Shown: piece by piece, positions 1 to 10,400 of the stretch
Numbering within the stretch: the first letter of the stretch is position 1
How the letters are laid out: the number at the start of each line of letters is the position of its first letter
Origin: Chitinophaga pollutisoli
GTDB taxonomy: Bacteria; Bacteroidota; Bacteroidia; Chitinophagales; Chitinophagaceae
Direction: 5' to 3'
Length of the DNA stretch: 64,000 nt
Assembly: GCF_038396755.1 (NCBI RefSeq)
Contig: NZ_CP149822.1
Coordinates: 4,990,001 to 5,054,000, forward strand
Program-made: the position numbers and the translations under genes
The notes under the pieces: generated by a model
What the model was told of the DNA's origin: nothing
Seen by the model: the letters and a program-made list of their open reading frames with translations, nothing else
Databases searched by the model: none

Positions 1-603
1 GGTGTAGTTGGGAACGGCGATAAGCAGTGCGCCCCCGGGCTTCAGCAGCTTCCGTATTTTTTCGAGATAACCGTGCAGATCGTGCACATGCTCGAGCACA
101 TGCCACATCGTGATGCAATCGAACTGCCCTTCTTCCAGTTCGAAAAGCTGATGGATGGGCAACATTTCGAGCTGATACAGCTTTTGTGCGGTTTCACGCG
201 CGCCGGCATCGGGTTCAAGGCCGGTAACATCCCAGCCGAGCTGCTTCATATGATGCAGGAAAGCACCCGTGCCGCTTCCGATATCGAGCAGCTTGCCGGC
301 TTTGACGCCCGCGGCTGTTTTCACCCAGTTCTGTTTGGAACGCATGGTGATCTTGCGCACGTTGTGGTACATGCGGTTGATGAGCCCCTCACGGGTGTCG
401 GAATGGGATATGTATTCGGCGGACTGGTAATAGGCGCCGATGTTGTCGATAGTAGGAATAGACTGGGTGAAGCGGGCCGTGCAGGCGGCGCATTCCCAGA
501 TGTCGAATTGTACTTGCGATACGGTATAATCTTTGGCCGTCAGCTTATAGCTGATGCGGTCAGATTGGCAAACAGGGCAATGCGTGTAGTCGATCCGGTT
601 CAT
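1..603 (-). CDS. Class I SAM-dependent methyltransferase (3' end outside window)
   Basis: Reading leftwards from an ATG at 603, the frame stays open to base 1, giving the first 201 residues. An N-terminal zinc-ribbon-like part has Cys9/Cys12 and Cys38/Cys41 (CPVC and CAAC). It is followed by a Rossmann fold with the SAM-binding motif LDIGSGTG (about 106-113), an acidic end of strand 2 (GLEPDAG) and the post-motif MWHVLEHV. This is the usual layout of small-molecule or lipid/sugar methyltransferases, but the substrate cannot be read from the sequence. It lies 31 nt downstream of the mutase gene on the same strand and may be cotranscribed with it. The C-terminus is cut by the window edge. Confidence 0.88.
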   Translation of the reverse strand, partial: MNRIDYTHCPVCQSDRISYKLTAKDYTVSQVQFDIWECAACTARFTQSIPTIDNIGAYYQSAEYISHSDTREGLINRMYHNVRKITMRSKQNWVKTAAGVKAGKLLDIGSGTGAFLHHMKQLGWDVTGLEPDAGARETAQKLYQLEMLPIHQLFELEEGQFDCITMWHVLEHVHDLHGYLEKIRKLLKPGGALLIAVPNYT

Positions 604-634
604 GTGTTAGAAAACTGACTGCAAGATAACAAAA

Positions 635-2188
635 TTAAATCCCCTTGTATTCTCCCCAAACATCGCGGAGCGTATCTGCGATTTCGCCGAGCGTGCAATA
701 GTTTTCCACGGCTTCTACCACAAGGGGCATAAGGTTCTCGTTAGTCCTGGCACGCTCTGCCAGCGCGGCAAGCAGGGCGTTTGCCTTGTCGTTGTCGCGG
801 CGGGTGCGGAGGGATGCCAGTTTTTCGGACTGCAATTTACGGATGCTGTCGTCGATACGGAATACCTCGGTATCTGAGGTTTCTTCCACGACAAATTTGT
901 TCACGCCGACGATGATTTTTTCGTTGTTTTCGATTTCCTGCTGGTATTGATAGGCGCTCCTGGCGATCTCGTCCTGGATGAACCCTTGTTCAATGGCGCT
1001 TACGGAACCGCCCATGGCGTCGATTTTATGGATGAGCTCCCATGCGCGTTCTTCCACTTCTTTGGTGAGCGCTTCCACGTAGTAGGAGCCGGCGAGCGGG
1101 TCTACGGTGTCGGCGATCCCGCTTTCGTAACCGATGATCTGCTGGGTGCGGAGCGCGATGCGCGCGGCGGATTCGGTGGGGAGGGAAATGGCTTCGTCGA
1201 ACCCGTTGGTGTGCAGCGACTGCGTACCGCCGAGCGTGGCGGCAAGGGTTTGCACGGCTACGCGGACGATGTTGTTATGCGGTTGCTGGGCGGTGAGGGT
1301 GGAACCGCCCGTTTGCGTATGGAAGCGCAGCATTTGCGCCTTGGGATCGGTGGCGCCGAGGTTTTGGGTGATGTGCGCCCACATGTTGCGCGCCGCGCGG
1401 AACTTGGCTACTTCTTCGAACAGGTGGTTATGCGCGTTGAAGAAAAAGCTGAGGCGTTTGGCGAATACATTGATATCCAGCCCTTTTTCCAGCGCGGCTT
1501 TCAGGTAGGCCTTGCCGTTGGACAGCGTGAAAGCCAGCTCCTGCACGGCATTGGCGCCCGCTTCGCGGATATGGTACCCACTGATGGAAATGGTGTTCCA
1601 TTTCGGCACTTCCCGGCTGCAATAATCGAAAATATCGGTGATGAGCCGCATGGAAGGTTGCGGGGGATAGATGAAAGTGCCGCGGGCGGCGTATTCTTTG
1701 AGAATATCGTTCTGAATGGTGCCGGAAATCTTCTGCAGGTCGGCGCCCTGCTTTTTCGCCAGCGCGATGTAAAATGCAAGGAGGATGAACGCCGTGGCGT
1801 TGATGGTCATGGATGTGGAGACCTTCTCCAGTTCGATGCCTGCGAAAAGCGTTTCCATATCTTCCAGCGAATCGATGGCTACGCCCACTTTGCCGACTTC
1901 GCCTTCGGCCATGGCATGGTCGGAATCATACCCGATCTGGGTGGGCAGGTCGAAGGCGACGCTGAGGCCCATAACGCCCTGGCTGAGCAGGAAGTGGTAT
2001 CTTTTATTGGATTCCTCCGCGGTGCTGAAACCTGCGTACTGCCGCATGGTCCAGAGTTTGTCGCGGTACATGGTGGCGTGGATGCCCCGGGTAAAGGGGA
2101 AGCGGCCCGGTAATTCGTCCATCGGTACCGGGTTGGTGTATAACGGCCGGATTTCGATCCCAGAATCGGTCTTGATTGGCTTTTCCAT
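635..2188 (-). CDS. Methylmalonyl-CoA mutase, catalytic (large) subunit without B12 domain
   Basis: A 517-aa TIM-barrel domain of the cobalamin-dependent mutase family, which interconverts (R)-methylmalonyl-CoA and succinyl-CoA in propionate metabolism. The substrate signature [13 protein letters not shown] (49-61) has the Tyr typical of methylmalonyl-CoA mutases rather than isobutyryl-CoA mutases, and Arg181 follows YPPQPSM. The catalytic His is His206 in [10 protein letters not shown]. The protein stops after the barrel, so the cobalamin-binding domain (DxHxxG) must come from a separate subunit; none is encoded in this window. Family members with this split architecture are common in archaea and Bacteroidota. 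The start is the ATG giving [10 protein letters not shown]. The methyltransferase follows 31 nt downstream. Confidence 0.93.
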   Translation of the reverse strand: MEKPIKTDSGIEIRPLYTNPVPMDELPGRFPFTRGIHATMYRDKLWTMRQYAGFSTAEESNKRYHFLLSQGVMGLSVAFDLPTQIGYDSDHAMAEGEVGKVGVAIDSLEDMETLFAGIELEKVSTSMTINATAFILLAFYIALAKKQGADLQKISGTIQNDILKEYAARGTFIYPPQPSMRLITDIFDYCSREVPKWNTISISGYHIREAGANAVQELAFTLSNGKAYLKAALEKGLDINVFAKRLSFFFNAHNHLFEEVAKFRAARNMWAHITQNLGATDPKAQMLRFHTQTGGSTLTAQQPHNNIVRVAVQTLAATLGGTQSLHTNGFDEAISLPTESAARIALRTQQIIGYESGIADTVDPLAGSYYVEALTKEVEERAWELIHKIDAMGGSVSAIEQGFIQDEIARSAYQYQQEIENNEKIIVGVNKFVVEETSDTEVFRIDDSIRKLQSEKLASLRTRRDNDKANALLAALAERARTNENLMPLVVEAVENYCTLGEIADTLRDVWGEYKGI

Positions 2189-2242
2189 ATTTACAATGTT
2201 AGGGTAAAAACGATAAATTGCGGTAAAATTTGTTGACTGGCC

Positions 2243-3145
2243 ATGATTCCTTATTTGTTATTGGGCACTACCGTCGGACTGGCTTTCCTGAGCATTCACC
2301 TCATGCGCCGCAGCGCGCGCAGGCCCTTTCCTGACGCCGTTTACACGGTAATGTTGTCGCTTTCGCTGGCGGCGTTTGTGTATCTCTACGGTACCTGGGT
2401 ATACGGCAGCATCTATCTCAAATATGTTTTCGGCGGATTATATGTTTGCAGTTTACTTTTCTGGCTGATCCGCCGCCAACCGGTGAAGCCTGCACGTTCC
2501 CCGTTTTTCCGGCTGGCGATGTTTGTGGTGCTGGCGCTGGGGGTGGTATTGTATTTCACCGGCACTACCGGCAAGCCGCGCACTGTGGAGCTGGATTTTC
2601 CCCTTAAAAAAGGCCGTTATTTCGTCATCCAGGGCGGGAAGGGTCTGCCATCGAACTTGTTCCATTTCAGCTTGCGCGGGGCGGTATATGCGATGGATAT
2701 CGTGAAGCTCAACGGCTGGGGGAACCGGGCCAATACGGTGTTCTCCAAAAAACTGGAAGATTACGCCATCTTCGGCGATACGGTATACAGCCCCTGTGCG
2801 GGCCGCGTGATCCGTGCCAACGGTGAAGACCCGGACAACATTCCACCCAATATGAAACGGGGCCCGCGGAATATGAACGCCGTTCTCATCGATGCCGGCG
2901 GGTACTACGTTTTCATGGGGCACTTCCGGCAGGGGAGCGTTGTGGTGAAAGAGGGAGACGAAGTGAAGGTAGGGCAGCCCCTGGCCGGCGTCGGCAACTC
3001 CGGCTTCAGCGCCGAGCCGCACCTCCACATCCAGGTGCACCGGAAAGAAAAAGACCGCCCCTGGTACGCTTCCGAACCACTCTACATCCTGTTCAACGGC
3101 CATGGCTACCTGCTCAACGAAATGATCCGCAAGAAAAATACCTGA
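2243..3145 (+). CDS. M23 family (LytM-like) membrane-anchored metallopeptidase
   Basis: 300 aa. Three hydrophobic segments (about 1-19, 32-55 and 84-103) anchor the protein in the inner membrane. The C-terminal half is a LytM/M23 beta-sheet domain with GHF, the conserved GNSG turn and the zinc-ligand motif HLHIQVH (about 260-266). M23 enzymes cleave peptide cross-links in peptidoglycan or act as amidase activators. An upstream [12 protein letters not shown] stretch probably supplies the remaining His/Asp ligands. The gene is divergent from the mutase (54 nt between start codons) and convergent with the gene at 3200, with a shared terminator. Whether the peptidase is active cannot be decided from sequence alone. 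Confidence 0.88.
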   Translation: MIPYLLLGTTVGLAFLSIHLMRRSARRPFPDAVYTVMLSLSLAAFVYLYGTWVYGSIYLKYVFGGLYVCSLLFWLIRRQPVKPARSPFFRLAMFVVLALGVVLYFTGTTGKPRTVELDFPLKKGRYFVIQGGKGLPSNLFHFSLRGAVYAMDIVKLNGWGNRANTVFSKKLEDYAIFGDTVYSPCAGRVIRANGEDPDNIPPNMKRGPRNMNAVLIDAGGYYVFMGHFRQGSVVVKEGDEVKVGQPLAGVGNSGFSAEPHLHIQVHRKEKDRPWYASEPLYILFNGHGYLLNEMIRKKNT

Positions 3146-3150
3146 TATAA

Positions 3151-3186
3151 AAAAGACGGCCCCGGAATACCCGGGGCCGTCTTTTT
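3151..3186. terminator. Bidirectional intrinsic terminator
   Basis: Perfect 11-bp GC-rich stem (GACGGCCCCGG / CCGGGGCCGTC) with a 5-nt loop, flanked by A4 on the left and T5 on the right, so it can work for both convergent genes (M23 peptidase and the 184-aa protein). Confidence 0.9.
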
Positions 3187-3199
3187 ATCAACAAAAAAA

Positions 3200-3754
3200 T
3201 TACTTCTTCATCAGTTTCCGCGCTTCCGCATTGATGATCTCCGCAGCGATATCCGAAGGCGATTCCGGTTGCCGCATAAACAGTTCAAGGATTTGCTTGT
3301 TCAGCTCGATGGCGGCCGCATCCGGCGGCAGTTTCAGCGCCATCTGGTTAATGATGGAGATCGTTTGTTCCTTTACCGTTTTCACCGCCTCCCAGGCCGT
3401 GGGCGTCACATAAATCTGCTGCGATACATTGTGATCGTATTCAGATTTGATGCTCGAAACCATGCCGATCTGCATATCCAGCACCGTAAACCCCGGCTGG
3501 TTCACACGGCTGATCAGGTTCTGCGGCGCAATACGCTCCACAAACAGGATGATCCGCTCATATGCCTGCAGCTGCAATGGCAACACGATGTCGGCCTGGT
3601 GCGCACCGGAAGCCGAAATGCCTTTCTCTTCGCTCTCTTCCTGCACTTTCGATTTCTTATCTCCTTTCTTCAAAGTGTCTTTCAATGTATAAATCAGGAG
3701 CACCACCGCGCCGGCGATGATCACGATAAATAACAATTCCTGGTTAGTGGGCAT
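3200..3754 (-). CDS. Conserved Bacteroidota protein of unknown function, single N-terminal TM anchor
   Basis: 184 aa. One transmembrane helix lies at about 6-24, followed by a charged linker (about 25-48, KGDKKSK...) and a folded cytoplasmic or periplasmic domain (about 50-184) rich in amphipathic helices. There is no signal-peptidase site and no recognised catalytic motif. I know of similar uncharacterised proteins in Bacteroidota but cannot assign a role. It sits between two terminators and is probably monocistronic. The start ATG gives MPTNQELLF, directly before the TM helix. Confidence 0.75.
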   Translation of the reverse strand: MPTNQELLFIVIIAGAVVLLIYTLKDTLKKGDKKSKVQEESEEKGISASGAHQADIVLPLQLQAYERIILFVERIAPQNLISRVNQPGFTVLDMQIGMVSSIKSEYDHNVSQQIYVTPTAWEAVKTVKEQTISIINQMALKLPPDAAAIELNKQILELFMRQPESPSDIAAEIINAEARKLMKK

Positions 3755-3817
3755 AATAGGGTGACGTTTAAATATACAAATATAAAAGGAAATCTTAATC
3801 TATGAGACTTTCTTTTG

Positions 3818-5245
3818 TCAACATTCCGGCAAACTGATCGGAATATTGACCGCCAATCCCCCGTCGGAAGTTTCCTTATACTTGGAATTCATGTCCAGGG
3901 CCGTGTCCCACATGGTTTTCACCACCGCGTCCAGCGATACTTTCGCCAGTTCCGGGTTGCTTTGTAATGCCAGCTGGCTGGCGGTAATGGCTTTGATCGC
4001 GCCCATGGTGTTGCGCTCGATGCAGGGAACCTGCACCAGGCCGCCGATGGGGTCGCAGGTGAGGCCAAGATGATGCTCCATGGCGATTTCCGCCGCCATC
4101 AGCACCTGGCGCTGCGATCCGCCAAGGCATTCTGTGAGTGCCGCTGCCGCCATGGCTGAAGATACCCCGATTTCCGCCTGGCAACCGCCCATTGCCGCCG
4201 AAATGGTGGCCCGCTTCTTGAAAATGCTCCCGATCTCGGAAGCGCACAACACGAACTGCAGGATCTTGTCGTCGTGCAACCCGTCGCAGAACGCGATATA
4301 ATATTGCAAAACAGCGGGGATCACGCCGGCGGCGCCATTCGTAGGCGCCGTCACCACCCTGCCGAAAGAGGCGTTTTCTTCGTTCACCGCCAGGGCGAAA
4401 CAGCTCACCCAGTCGAGCGTATAGCTAAAATGCTGGCCACCCGCGCGGATGGCTTCAATCCATGAAATATAATCAGTGTATTCACGTCCTTTCAACAGCT
4501 TTTTGTTGAGCGCCGCCGCCCTGCGGCCTACTTTCAGCCCGCCGGGCAATTCGCCGGTGGTGTGGCATCCGCGGTAGGTGCAGTCACGCATCACTTCCCA
4601 AATCTTCAGTACGCCGGATTTTGTTTCGGCTTCACTGCGCCAGGCGTGTTCATTTTCCATCACCAGTTCGGAAATGGAATAGCCGGTTTTGATGCACCAT
4701 TGCAATAACTGCCGCGCCGTGTCGATCGGGAAAGGCAGGTCTACGCTGCTCCCGCCGCCGCCGGTCTCGCCTTCTTTCACCACAAAACCGCCACCAATGG
4801 AATAGTATGTGGCCGCCAGCTGTTCGCCGTTGTGAAGGGTTACCAGAAAGGTCAGTGCGTTGGGATGGAAGGGAAGGGATTCTTCGTAAAGAAATGCGAT
4901 GTCGGTAACGGGATCGAAGTCGATGAAGCGCTCGCCGCGCAGGTGCAGCTTGCAGTCGCGGCGGATGCCATCGATCTTGGAATCGATCTGGTTCACGTCG
5001 AAGGTAACGGGATCGTCGCCCGAAAGTCCCAGCAGCACGGCGATATCAGTGCCGTGGCCGTGGCCCGTTTTGGCGAGGGAGCCATACAGCAGTACAGACA
5101 GTTTGCTGATGTCGTTCAGCCTGCCCTGGGCTTTCATTTCGTCGAGGAAACGCATGGCGGCGCGCCAGGGGCCCAGCGTATGCGAGCTGGACGGGCCTAC
5201 GCCGATCTTGAAGATGTCAAATACGGAAATGCACTCGTGTGGCAA
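3818..5245 (-). CDS. sdaA: L-serine ammonia-lyase (serine dehydratase), iron-sulfur type, TTG start
   Basis: 475 aa. It converts L-serine to pyruvate and ammonia with a [4Fe-4S] cluster. The beta (N-terminal) part opens with [20 protein letters not shown], the hallmark of the family, and the alpha part contains the conserved [16 protein letters not shown] stretch and [18 protein letters not shown], whose Cys is a cluster-ligand candidate. Both parts are fused in one chain, as in gamma- and Bacteroidota-type enzymes. The open frame runs back to 5557, but that extension overlaps the SusD gene and contains its terminator and the sdaA promoter. The TTG at 5243-5245, about 18 nt after the -7 box, is therefore the best start; no ATG fits. 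Confidence 0.93.
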   Translation of the reverse strand: MPHECISVFDIFKIGVGPSSSHTLGPWRAAMRFLDEMKAQGRLNDISKLSVLLYGSLAKTGHGHGTDIAVLLGLSGDDPVTFDVNQIDSKIDGIRRDCKLHLRGERFIDFDPVTDIAFLYEESLPFHPNALTFLVTLHNGEQLAATYYSIGGGFVVKEGETGGGGSSVDLPFPIDTARQLLQWCIKTGYSISELVMENEHAWRSEAETKSGVLKIWEVMRDCTYRGCHTTGELPGGLKVGRRAAALNKKLLKGREYTDYISWIEAIRAGGQHFSYTLDWVSCFALAVNEENASFGRVVTAPTNGAAGVIPAVLQYYIAFCDGLHDDKILQFVLCASEIGSIFKKRATISAAMGGCQAEIGVSSAMAAAALTECLGGSQRQVLMAAEIAMEHHLGLTCDPIGGLVQVPCIERNTMGAIKAITASQLALQSNPELAKVSLDAVVKTMWDTALDMNSKYKETSDGGLAVNIPISLPEC

Positions 5246-5263
5246 AATATCAGGTTTAGCCTT

Positions 5264-5294
5264 CAAAGTTAAGGGATTGAAGGCACAAACAAAA
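5264..5294 (-). promoter_or_regulatory. Promoter of sdaA
   Basis: On the minus strand TTTTG (5290-5294) is followed after 18 nt by TAACTTTG (5264-5271), an exact match to the Bacteroidota -7 consensus TAnnTTTG. It fixes the transcription start a few bases before the TTG start codon of sdaA. The -33 box lies in the T-rich tail of the preceding terminator. Confidence 0.75.
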
Positions 5295-5324
5295 CAGCAC
5301 GCGCCGCCCATGCGGGCGGCGCGT
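5286..5324 (-). terminator. Terminator of SusCD locus 1
   Basis: Perfect 11-bp stem (ACGCGCCGCCC / GGGCGGCGCGT) with a 4-nt loop ATGC. On the minus strand it is followed by a T-rich tract (GCTGTTTTGTTTG). It lies 36 nt after the SusD stop codon. Confidence 0.85.
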
Positions 5325-5360
5325 TGTCTCATATGGCGGTTCCGTTTTTTGTTGTAATCC

Positions 5361-6758
5361 TCAGTTCTTATCCCACCAGACTTTGCCGTAAGGGTCGTCG
5401 CCCGCGTTGGCGAACTGGCGGCTGATGGCGGCGCGGTAATTATCGCCGTTGTTGAAAGATTCGTCTGCAGGGTACGTCTGGCGGTTCGGCACGGCTTTCC
5501 CTGCTGCGGTGGCCATCGCCGGGAAGCCGGTTCTGCGGTACTCCGCCCAGGCTTCAAAGCCGTGCATGTAGAGGTGTACCCAGCGCTGGGTGGCGATCAG
5601 CTGTATCGCGTTAGCCGGCGCATACGCCACGCTGGGTTGCGCGATGAGATCTGCATGCCCGTTGGAGCTGCCGGTCCATTGCAGCAGGGATTGTTTAATC
5701 GCTTCGTCGTAGTGTTCCTTCGCTTTGGCGTCTCCTCCCGTGATCCACCCGCGCTTGGCGCCTTCCGCCAGGGCAAAGAGCGCCTGTGCGTAGGTGACGA
5801 GGTAGATGGGCGCATCCTGCGTTCTTACGGCTTCGCCGACCAGGGAGTATTTCGACAGCGTGGAGCCGTCGAGGCTGCCGTAGGGCAGGCCTACGTAGGT
5901 ACCGTCCTGCTCGCGGGGGGTGGCATAGATTGCCAGCCGGGGATCGCCGGCATCCTTCAGCAGGTTTACCATCAGTTCGGTGGGCGCCCACCATTCGCGG
6001 CCCATGCGGGTCCACTGGTTGTACCAATAGCTTTCGTTGTTGGCGTCGGCCAGGTTTTTAAAGATGAAGTTATCGTCGTTGGAAGTCATGATCCCCGCGG
6101 CGATGGCTTTATTGAATTCTTCACGAGCCTTGGTGGCATTCGCTTCCGACATGCGGAGCGCCATGAGCAGGCGGACCGTATTGCCGAGTTTCTTCCATTT
6201 GTCGGGATTGCCGCTGTAAAGGATATCGTTGGTGACGTTCCCGGCCACGAATCCGTCGGAAGCTTCTGTCAGCAAGGCAAACAGGCTGGTATAGATGGAT
6301 TCCTGGGTGTCGTACGCGGGCGTGGTCACCCGTTCGCCGCCTTTGAGCGCCTGGGAATAAGGGACATCGCCCCAGCGGTCGGTAATATGCCAGAAGAAAT
6401 AAGCCTTCAGCACTTTGGCAATCCCGAGTTGGTTGGGCATGGGGCCGTCTGCCGGCAATTGTTCTGGCTGGGTGAGCACTCTTTCCAGGTTCATGAGCGG
6501 ATCGAAATAAAGTGTATAGAAGCTGGCGGATGGCTCGGTATACAGGGAAAGGTTCGGGTAGAGCGTTTCCATGAAATATTGCGCGTAAAATTCCCCCTGC
6601 GGCGATTCCTGGAGCACCGGCAACATTAGCTGTGCGTTGGAGATGAGCTGCATGTTGGAAGCTTTGGACGGAAGGTTGGGGTTGACGTTGATGTCCCCGA
6701 ATTTGTTGCAGCCGGCCAGCATCAAGGCGGAGAAGAGTAGTATATTGATTTTTCGCAT
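5361..6758 (-). CDS. SusD/RagB family nutrient-binding outer-membrane lipoprotein (SusD-like_2 type), locus 1
   Basis: 465 aa. A signal peptide with lipobox LAGC places it as a surface lipoprotein that caps the SusC barrel. The N-terminal [11 protein letters not shown] stretch, the TPR-like helical core and the late [19 protein letters not shown] motif are typical of the SusD-like_2 subfamily. The frame begins at a TTG at 6770, but the ATG at 6758 (MRKINILLF) gives a proper signal peptide, 12 nt after the SusC stop. It is cotranscribed with SusC. The ligand is unknown: no glycosidase, peptidase or polysaccharide lyase is nearby. Confidence 0.93.
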   Translation of the reverse strand: MRKINILLFSALMLAGCNKFGDINVNPNLPSKASNMQLISNAQLMLPVLQESPQGEFYAQYFMETLYPNLSLYTEPSASFYTLYFDPLMNLERVLTQPEQLPADGPMPNQLGIAKVLKAYFFWHITDRWGDVPYSQALKGGERVTTPAYDTQESIYTSLFALLTEASDGFVAGNVTNDILYSGNPDKWKKLGNTVRLLMALRMSEANATKAREEFNKAIAAGIMTSNDDNFIFKNLADANNESYWYNQWTRMGREWWAPTELMVNLLKDAGDPRLAIYATPREQDGTYVGLPYGSLDGSTLSKYSLVGEAVRTQDAPIYLVTYAQALFALAEGAKRGWITGGDAKAKEHYDEAIKQSLLQWTGSSNGHADLIAQPSVAYAPANAIQLIATQRWVHLYMHGFEAWAEYRRTGFPAMATAAGKAVPNRQTYPADESFNNGDNYRAAISRQFANAGDDPYGKVWWDKN

Positions 6759-6770
6759 GACGGTCAGCAA

Positions 6771-9700
6771 TTAGAAGTTCACAATAAGATTTACACCGTA
6801 AGACCGCACCGTGTTCGACTGCCCGCTTTCCCTCCAGCTGATGGAGGTGGAGCCGGTCGATAATTCGGAGGGATCGAGGCCTTTGGGGGCTTTTTGCCAG
6901 AGCATGGCCGGATTGCGGGCGATGAAGGCCAGGTTGATGCTGTTGATGGGCAGCCTGCCGAGGTCTTTCTTCTCGAAAGTATATCCCAGCCGCAGCTCCC
7001 GCAATTTGATGTAAGAGGCATCTACCAGCCATTCTTCATACACATGCGTGGCCACGTGCGTGCGCCAGTATGTTTTGGCGTCAACATAAGCTTCCACATA
7101 TTCTTTCGTCGTATTGGAAATACCTTTCACTTTCACGCCGCCGCCTTCCGCCACCGGGTCGCGCACATTCTTGCCGCGGTCGTTCATTTCAGCAGTGGCC
7201 GGAGCGATACCGGTCTTGTGGGCCAGCATCCAGGTACGGCTGAAGAACTGGCCGCCTTTCTGCCAGTCGATCATCGCGCCCACGTCAAACTTCCAGATTT
7301 TGAATGTATTCTGCCAGCCCCCTGTCATATCAGGTAGCACGGAACCGAAGTTATGCGTGGCGGAAGTATACATCGGCATGTTATTATTATCGAGCAGAAT
7401 CATGCCCGTGGCGGAATCGCGTTGGTATGCCTTGCCGATGAGGCTGCCGAATTCTTCGCCTACGTAGGAGTTGATGTAGCTGTCCACCTGCGAGTAACGC
7501 GTATTGTCATAGGGATACACATTGATATCCGGCGCCAGTTCCACGACCATGTTCCGGTTGCGGTTCAGGTTGAAGATGGTGTTCCAGGTAAAGAAATTCG
7601 TGCGTACCGGCGTGGCGCTCACGGATAATTCGATACCCCTGTTCCGGATAAGCCCCGCGTTGATGATCGTACTGGCATACCCGCTGGTGCCGGAAAGGGT
7701 GAGGGGAAGGATCTGGTTCCGGTTCTTTTGCATGTACCAGGTGAATTCCATGCCGAGCCTGTTGTCGAGGAACTTCAGGTCCACGCCCGCTTCATATGCA
7801 TGCGCGAACGAAGGCTTGATATTCGGATTTAGCAGCCCGTCGCGGATGTACATGGTATTGATCGCGGTGGCGCCGAGCGTGTAAATGGTGCCCATGGCCA
7901 GTTCGCCGCTCGTCTGGAAAGGAGCCAGGTCGCTGCCGGCCTGCGCGTAGCTGAGGCGCAGTTTACCGTAGTTGAGCGCTTTCCATTTCAGGTCGTCGCT
8001 GAATACATAGCTTGCCGAAACCGAGGGGTAGTAGTAAGAATTGTTGCCGGGAGGAAGGGTGGATGAGTTGTCGTTCCGCAATGATGCTTCCACGAAATAC
8101 CGGTTCCTGAAGCCGAGGGAGAACATCCCGTACAGGCTCCTGACTTTCTTCTCCAGCTCGTAATTGGCGAGCGAGGGGCGGTCCACCGAAGCGGCGAGGT
8201 TGAAGAAGTCCGGGCTGCTGAGGCCGCCCACGGTAGCGCCGGTCATATACGTATACTTGCGGTGGTAACTGTTACCGCCTACGTTCGCATTCAGGGAAAC
8301 ATCGCCCCAGGATTTATTGTATTCGGCAAGGAATTCATAGTTCATTTCCGTGTTCTGGTACTTGCCGACGGCATACGACGGCACACCGAGCCCCCCGAAT
8401 CCATGGCGCGACTCGATCCCCTGCGTGAACATATCACCGCGCGCAAAACCGCTTACCTTCAGCCCCGGGAGCACCTGGTAGCTGAGGCCCACGTCGCCGA
8501 AGAAGCGGTCGCGGCCGTCGTTGGTCGGGCTTTCGTAAGCCAGGAAGTAAGGGTTGTTCCAGTTGGTGAGCCGCGGCAGGGGATTCGCAACGGTCGGCGT
8601 GGCGATGCTCCAACCCAGGATGCGCCCGTCTGCGTATCTGTAATCTTTCAGCCGGCGCATGTCCATGCTCCGCTGGAACCACTGTACCATAAACCGCGCG
8701 CCGTCTTCCGAACCTTGCTTAGGCCGCTGGGCGCTGTTGTTGGCGTAGTTCAGGTTGGTGCTCACGGTCAGTTTGGGCGTGATGTCGAGCGAGCCGCTGA
8801 AACCGAGGTTGTTCCTTCTCAGCCAGGTATTGGGTTCCACGCCGCCGATGCTGGTGTTGTTGTAGCTGAGGCGGAAAGCCGTATTCTCGTTGCCGCCCGA
8901 AACATTGACGCCATTATTGAACGTATACCCGGTTTCGTAATAGTCTTTGATGTTATCAGGATATGCCACAAATGGTGTTTCCTTTCCGTAAGTGGGGTCG
9001 AGGGGGTAATAACTGAACACCTGGCGCGCTGGTGTTCCGTCGGCCTTTGGCCCCCAGCTTTCATCGACGCTCAGTCCTGCCACTTTCTGCCCCTGTGCGT
9101 TGGTGCTCCAGGTTTGGGTAGAACCGCCGCCGTAGATATTTTGCATAGGCATGAAGTTACCGGCCCTTTCGAGCGAGAACGCGCTGTTGAGGGTCACGTT
9201 CACTTTTTTAGGCCCTTTCCGCCCTTTGCGGGTGGTGATCATGATTACGCCGTATTGCCCGCGTAAACCGTATAGCGCCGATGCGGCGGGGCCTTTCAGC
9301 ACATCCACCGACTCGATGTCTTCCGAATTGATGTCCTGCGCGAGGTTGCCATAATCCGCCCCGTCGAAACTGGCGTAGTTGGAGTTGGAAATGGGCGTCC
9401 CGTCTACCACGATGAGCGGCTGACTGGCGCCGCTAAGGGCGTTGACCCCGCGGATCTGTATCTTCTGCGTGCCGCCCATGCTGGCGCCGGAAGAGCCCGT
9501 CACCTGCACCCCGGCGATTTTGCCGGCGAGGGAACCGATCACGTTTTGTTCTTTCGTATACGTCAGGTTATCGCCTTTTACGCCCTGTCGTGCATACCCC
9601 AGCGAACGCTCGTCGCGCTTGATGCCGAGGGCCGTTACCACTACTTCCGACAGCTGCTGGTTGTTTTCCGACATCGTGAAGTCGGCCGTGGCAAACCCGT

Positions 9701-10361
9701 CGGTCACGGTGACGGTTATACTTTGCGTTTGATGCCCCATGGCGCTGGCATTCAGCGTGTAAGTGCCGGCTTTGAGCCCGCTGATGCTGTAGCGCCCTTC
9801 GGAATCGGCCACGTCACCTTGCGACGTTCCGGCGATCTGGATGGTGGCGAAGGGAAGTGGCCGCCCGTCGGAGGTGCGTACGATACCACGGATGCCGCCG
9901 TCGAATGAGGGGGCCTCGGCCGGTACGGCTTCAAAAACCTCCGTATTGCCAGGCGCCTTGCGGATCAGGATATGATCGTTGATCTGCTCGTACCGCAAGC
10001 CTTTGGGCAGCAGCAACGCATCCAGCAGCTGGCCGACGGGGATGCCCGCGGCGCGGTAGGTCACGTTGCCGTGCCCTTCGATGTCGCGGGTTTTATACGT
10101 AAATGAGCAGTCCGCCAGCGATTCTATCTGCCGCAACGCCTGCCGGAGCGTAACATTGTTAAGATCGACCGAAACAATTACTTTCCGGATATCCTGCCCG
10201 GCGCCGTCCGCCGCAACCAGGATTCCGTTGAAAGTCAATAAGATGGCCAGGATGGATATTCTCATAATCAACCAGTTGAGACGAGACAGCCCGGGTTTTG
10301 GCGGCTGCCCTTTTCGCATGCGGGGGTCGATGAAATTGCTGTTTTCTACATACAAATTCAT
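6771..10361 (-). CDS. SusC/RagA family TonB-linked outer-membrane receptor with STN domain, locus 1
   Basis: 1196 aa from the ATG giving MNLYVENSNF. Order: a long cytoplasmic N-tail and a late signal segment (about 32-50, ILAILLTFNG); an STN secretin/TonB short domain (about 62-135) for signalling to FecR; a CarboxypepD_reg-like beta-sandwich (about 155-240); a TonB-dependent plug beginning at SEVVVTALGIKRDERSLGYA, typical of SusC proteins; and a 22-strand barrel ending in ...LIVNF. Energised by TonB/ExbBD, it imports a ligand captured by the downstream SusD. The frame could extend to 10451, but that would remove the leader after FecR. Upstream genes are FecR and ECF sigma, giving a FecI/FecR/FecA-like cell-surface signalling loop. 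Confidence 0.94.
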   Translation of the reverse strand: MNLYVENSNFIDPRMRKGQPPKPGLSRLNWLIMRISILAILLTFNGILVAADGAGQDIRKVIVSVDLNNVTLRQALRQIESLADCSFTYKTRDIEGHGNVTYRAAGIPVGQLLDALLLPKGLRYEQINDHILIRKAPGNTEVFEAVPAEAPSFDGGIRGIVRTSDGRPLPFATIQIAGTSQGDVADSEGRYSISGLKAGTYTLNASAMGHQTQSITVTVTDGFATADFTMSENNQQLSEVVVTALGIKRDERSLGYARQGVKGDNLTYTKEQNVIGSLAGKIAGVQVTGSSGASMGGTQKIQIRGVNALSGASQPLIVVDGTPISNSNYASFDGADYGNLAQDINSEDIESVDVLKGPAASALYGLRGQYGVIMITTRKGRKGPKKVNVTLNSAFSLERAGNFMPMQNIYGGGSTQTWSTNAQGQKVAGLSVDESWGPKADGTPARQVFSYYPLDPTYGKETPFVAYPDNIKDYYETGYTFNNGVNVSGGNENTAFRLSYNNTSIGGVEPNTWLRRNNLGFSGSLDITPKLTVSTNLNYANNSAQRPKQGSEDGARFMVQWFQRSMDMRRLKDYRYADGRILGWSIATPTVANPLPRLTNWNNPYFLAYESPTNDGRDRFFGDVGLSYQVLPGLKVSGFARGDMFTQGIESRHGFGGLGVPSYAVGKYQNTEMNYEFLAEYNKSWGDVSLNANVGGNSYHRKYTYMTGATVGGLSSPDFFNLAASVDRPSLANYELEKKVRSLYGMFSLGFRNRYFVEASLRNDNSSTLPPGNNSYYYPSVSASYVFSDDLKWKALNYGKLRLSYAQAGSDLAPFQTSGELAMGTIYTLGATAINTMYIRDGLLNPNIKPSFAHAYEAGVDLKFLDNRLGMEFTWYMQKNRNQILPLTLSGTSGYASTIINAGLIRNRGIELSVSATPVRTNFFTWNTIFNLNRNRNMVVELAPDINVYPYDNTRYSQVDSYINSYVGEEFGSLIGKAYQRDSATGMILLDNNNMPMYTSATHNFGSVLPDMTGGWQNTFKIWKFDVGAMIDWQKGGQFFSRTWMLAHKTGIAPATAEMNDRGKNVRDPVAEGGGVKVKGISNTTKEYVEAYVDAKTYWRTHVATHVYEEWLVDASYIKLRELRLGYTFEKKDLGRLPINSINLAFIARNPAMLWQKAPKGLDPSELSTGSTSISWRESGQSNTVRSYGVNLIVNF

Positions 10362-10400
10362 AGCTTTGATGTGTTTAATAATTACCGAATAGGGATTATT

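Noticed and set aside
947..2113. 388-aa frame antisense to the methylmalonyl-CoA mutase
   Set aside because: Shadow frame; the other strand has clear family motifs throughout.
5246..5557. 104-residue N-terminal extension of the serine dehydratase frame
   Set aside because: It overlaps SusD coding sequence, contains the SusD terminator and the sdaA promoter, and has no family homology.
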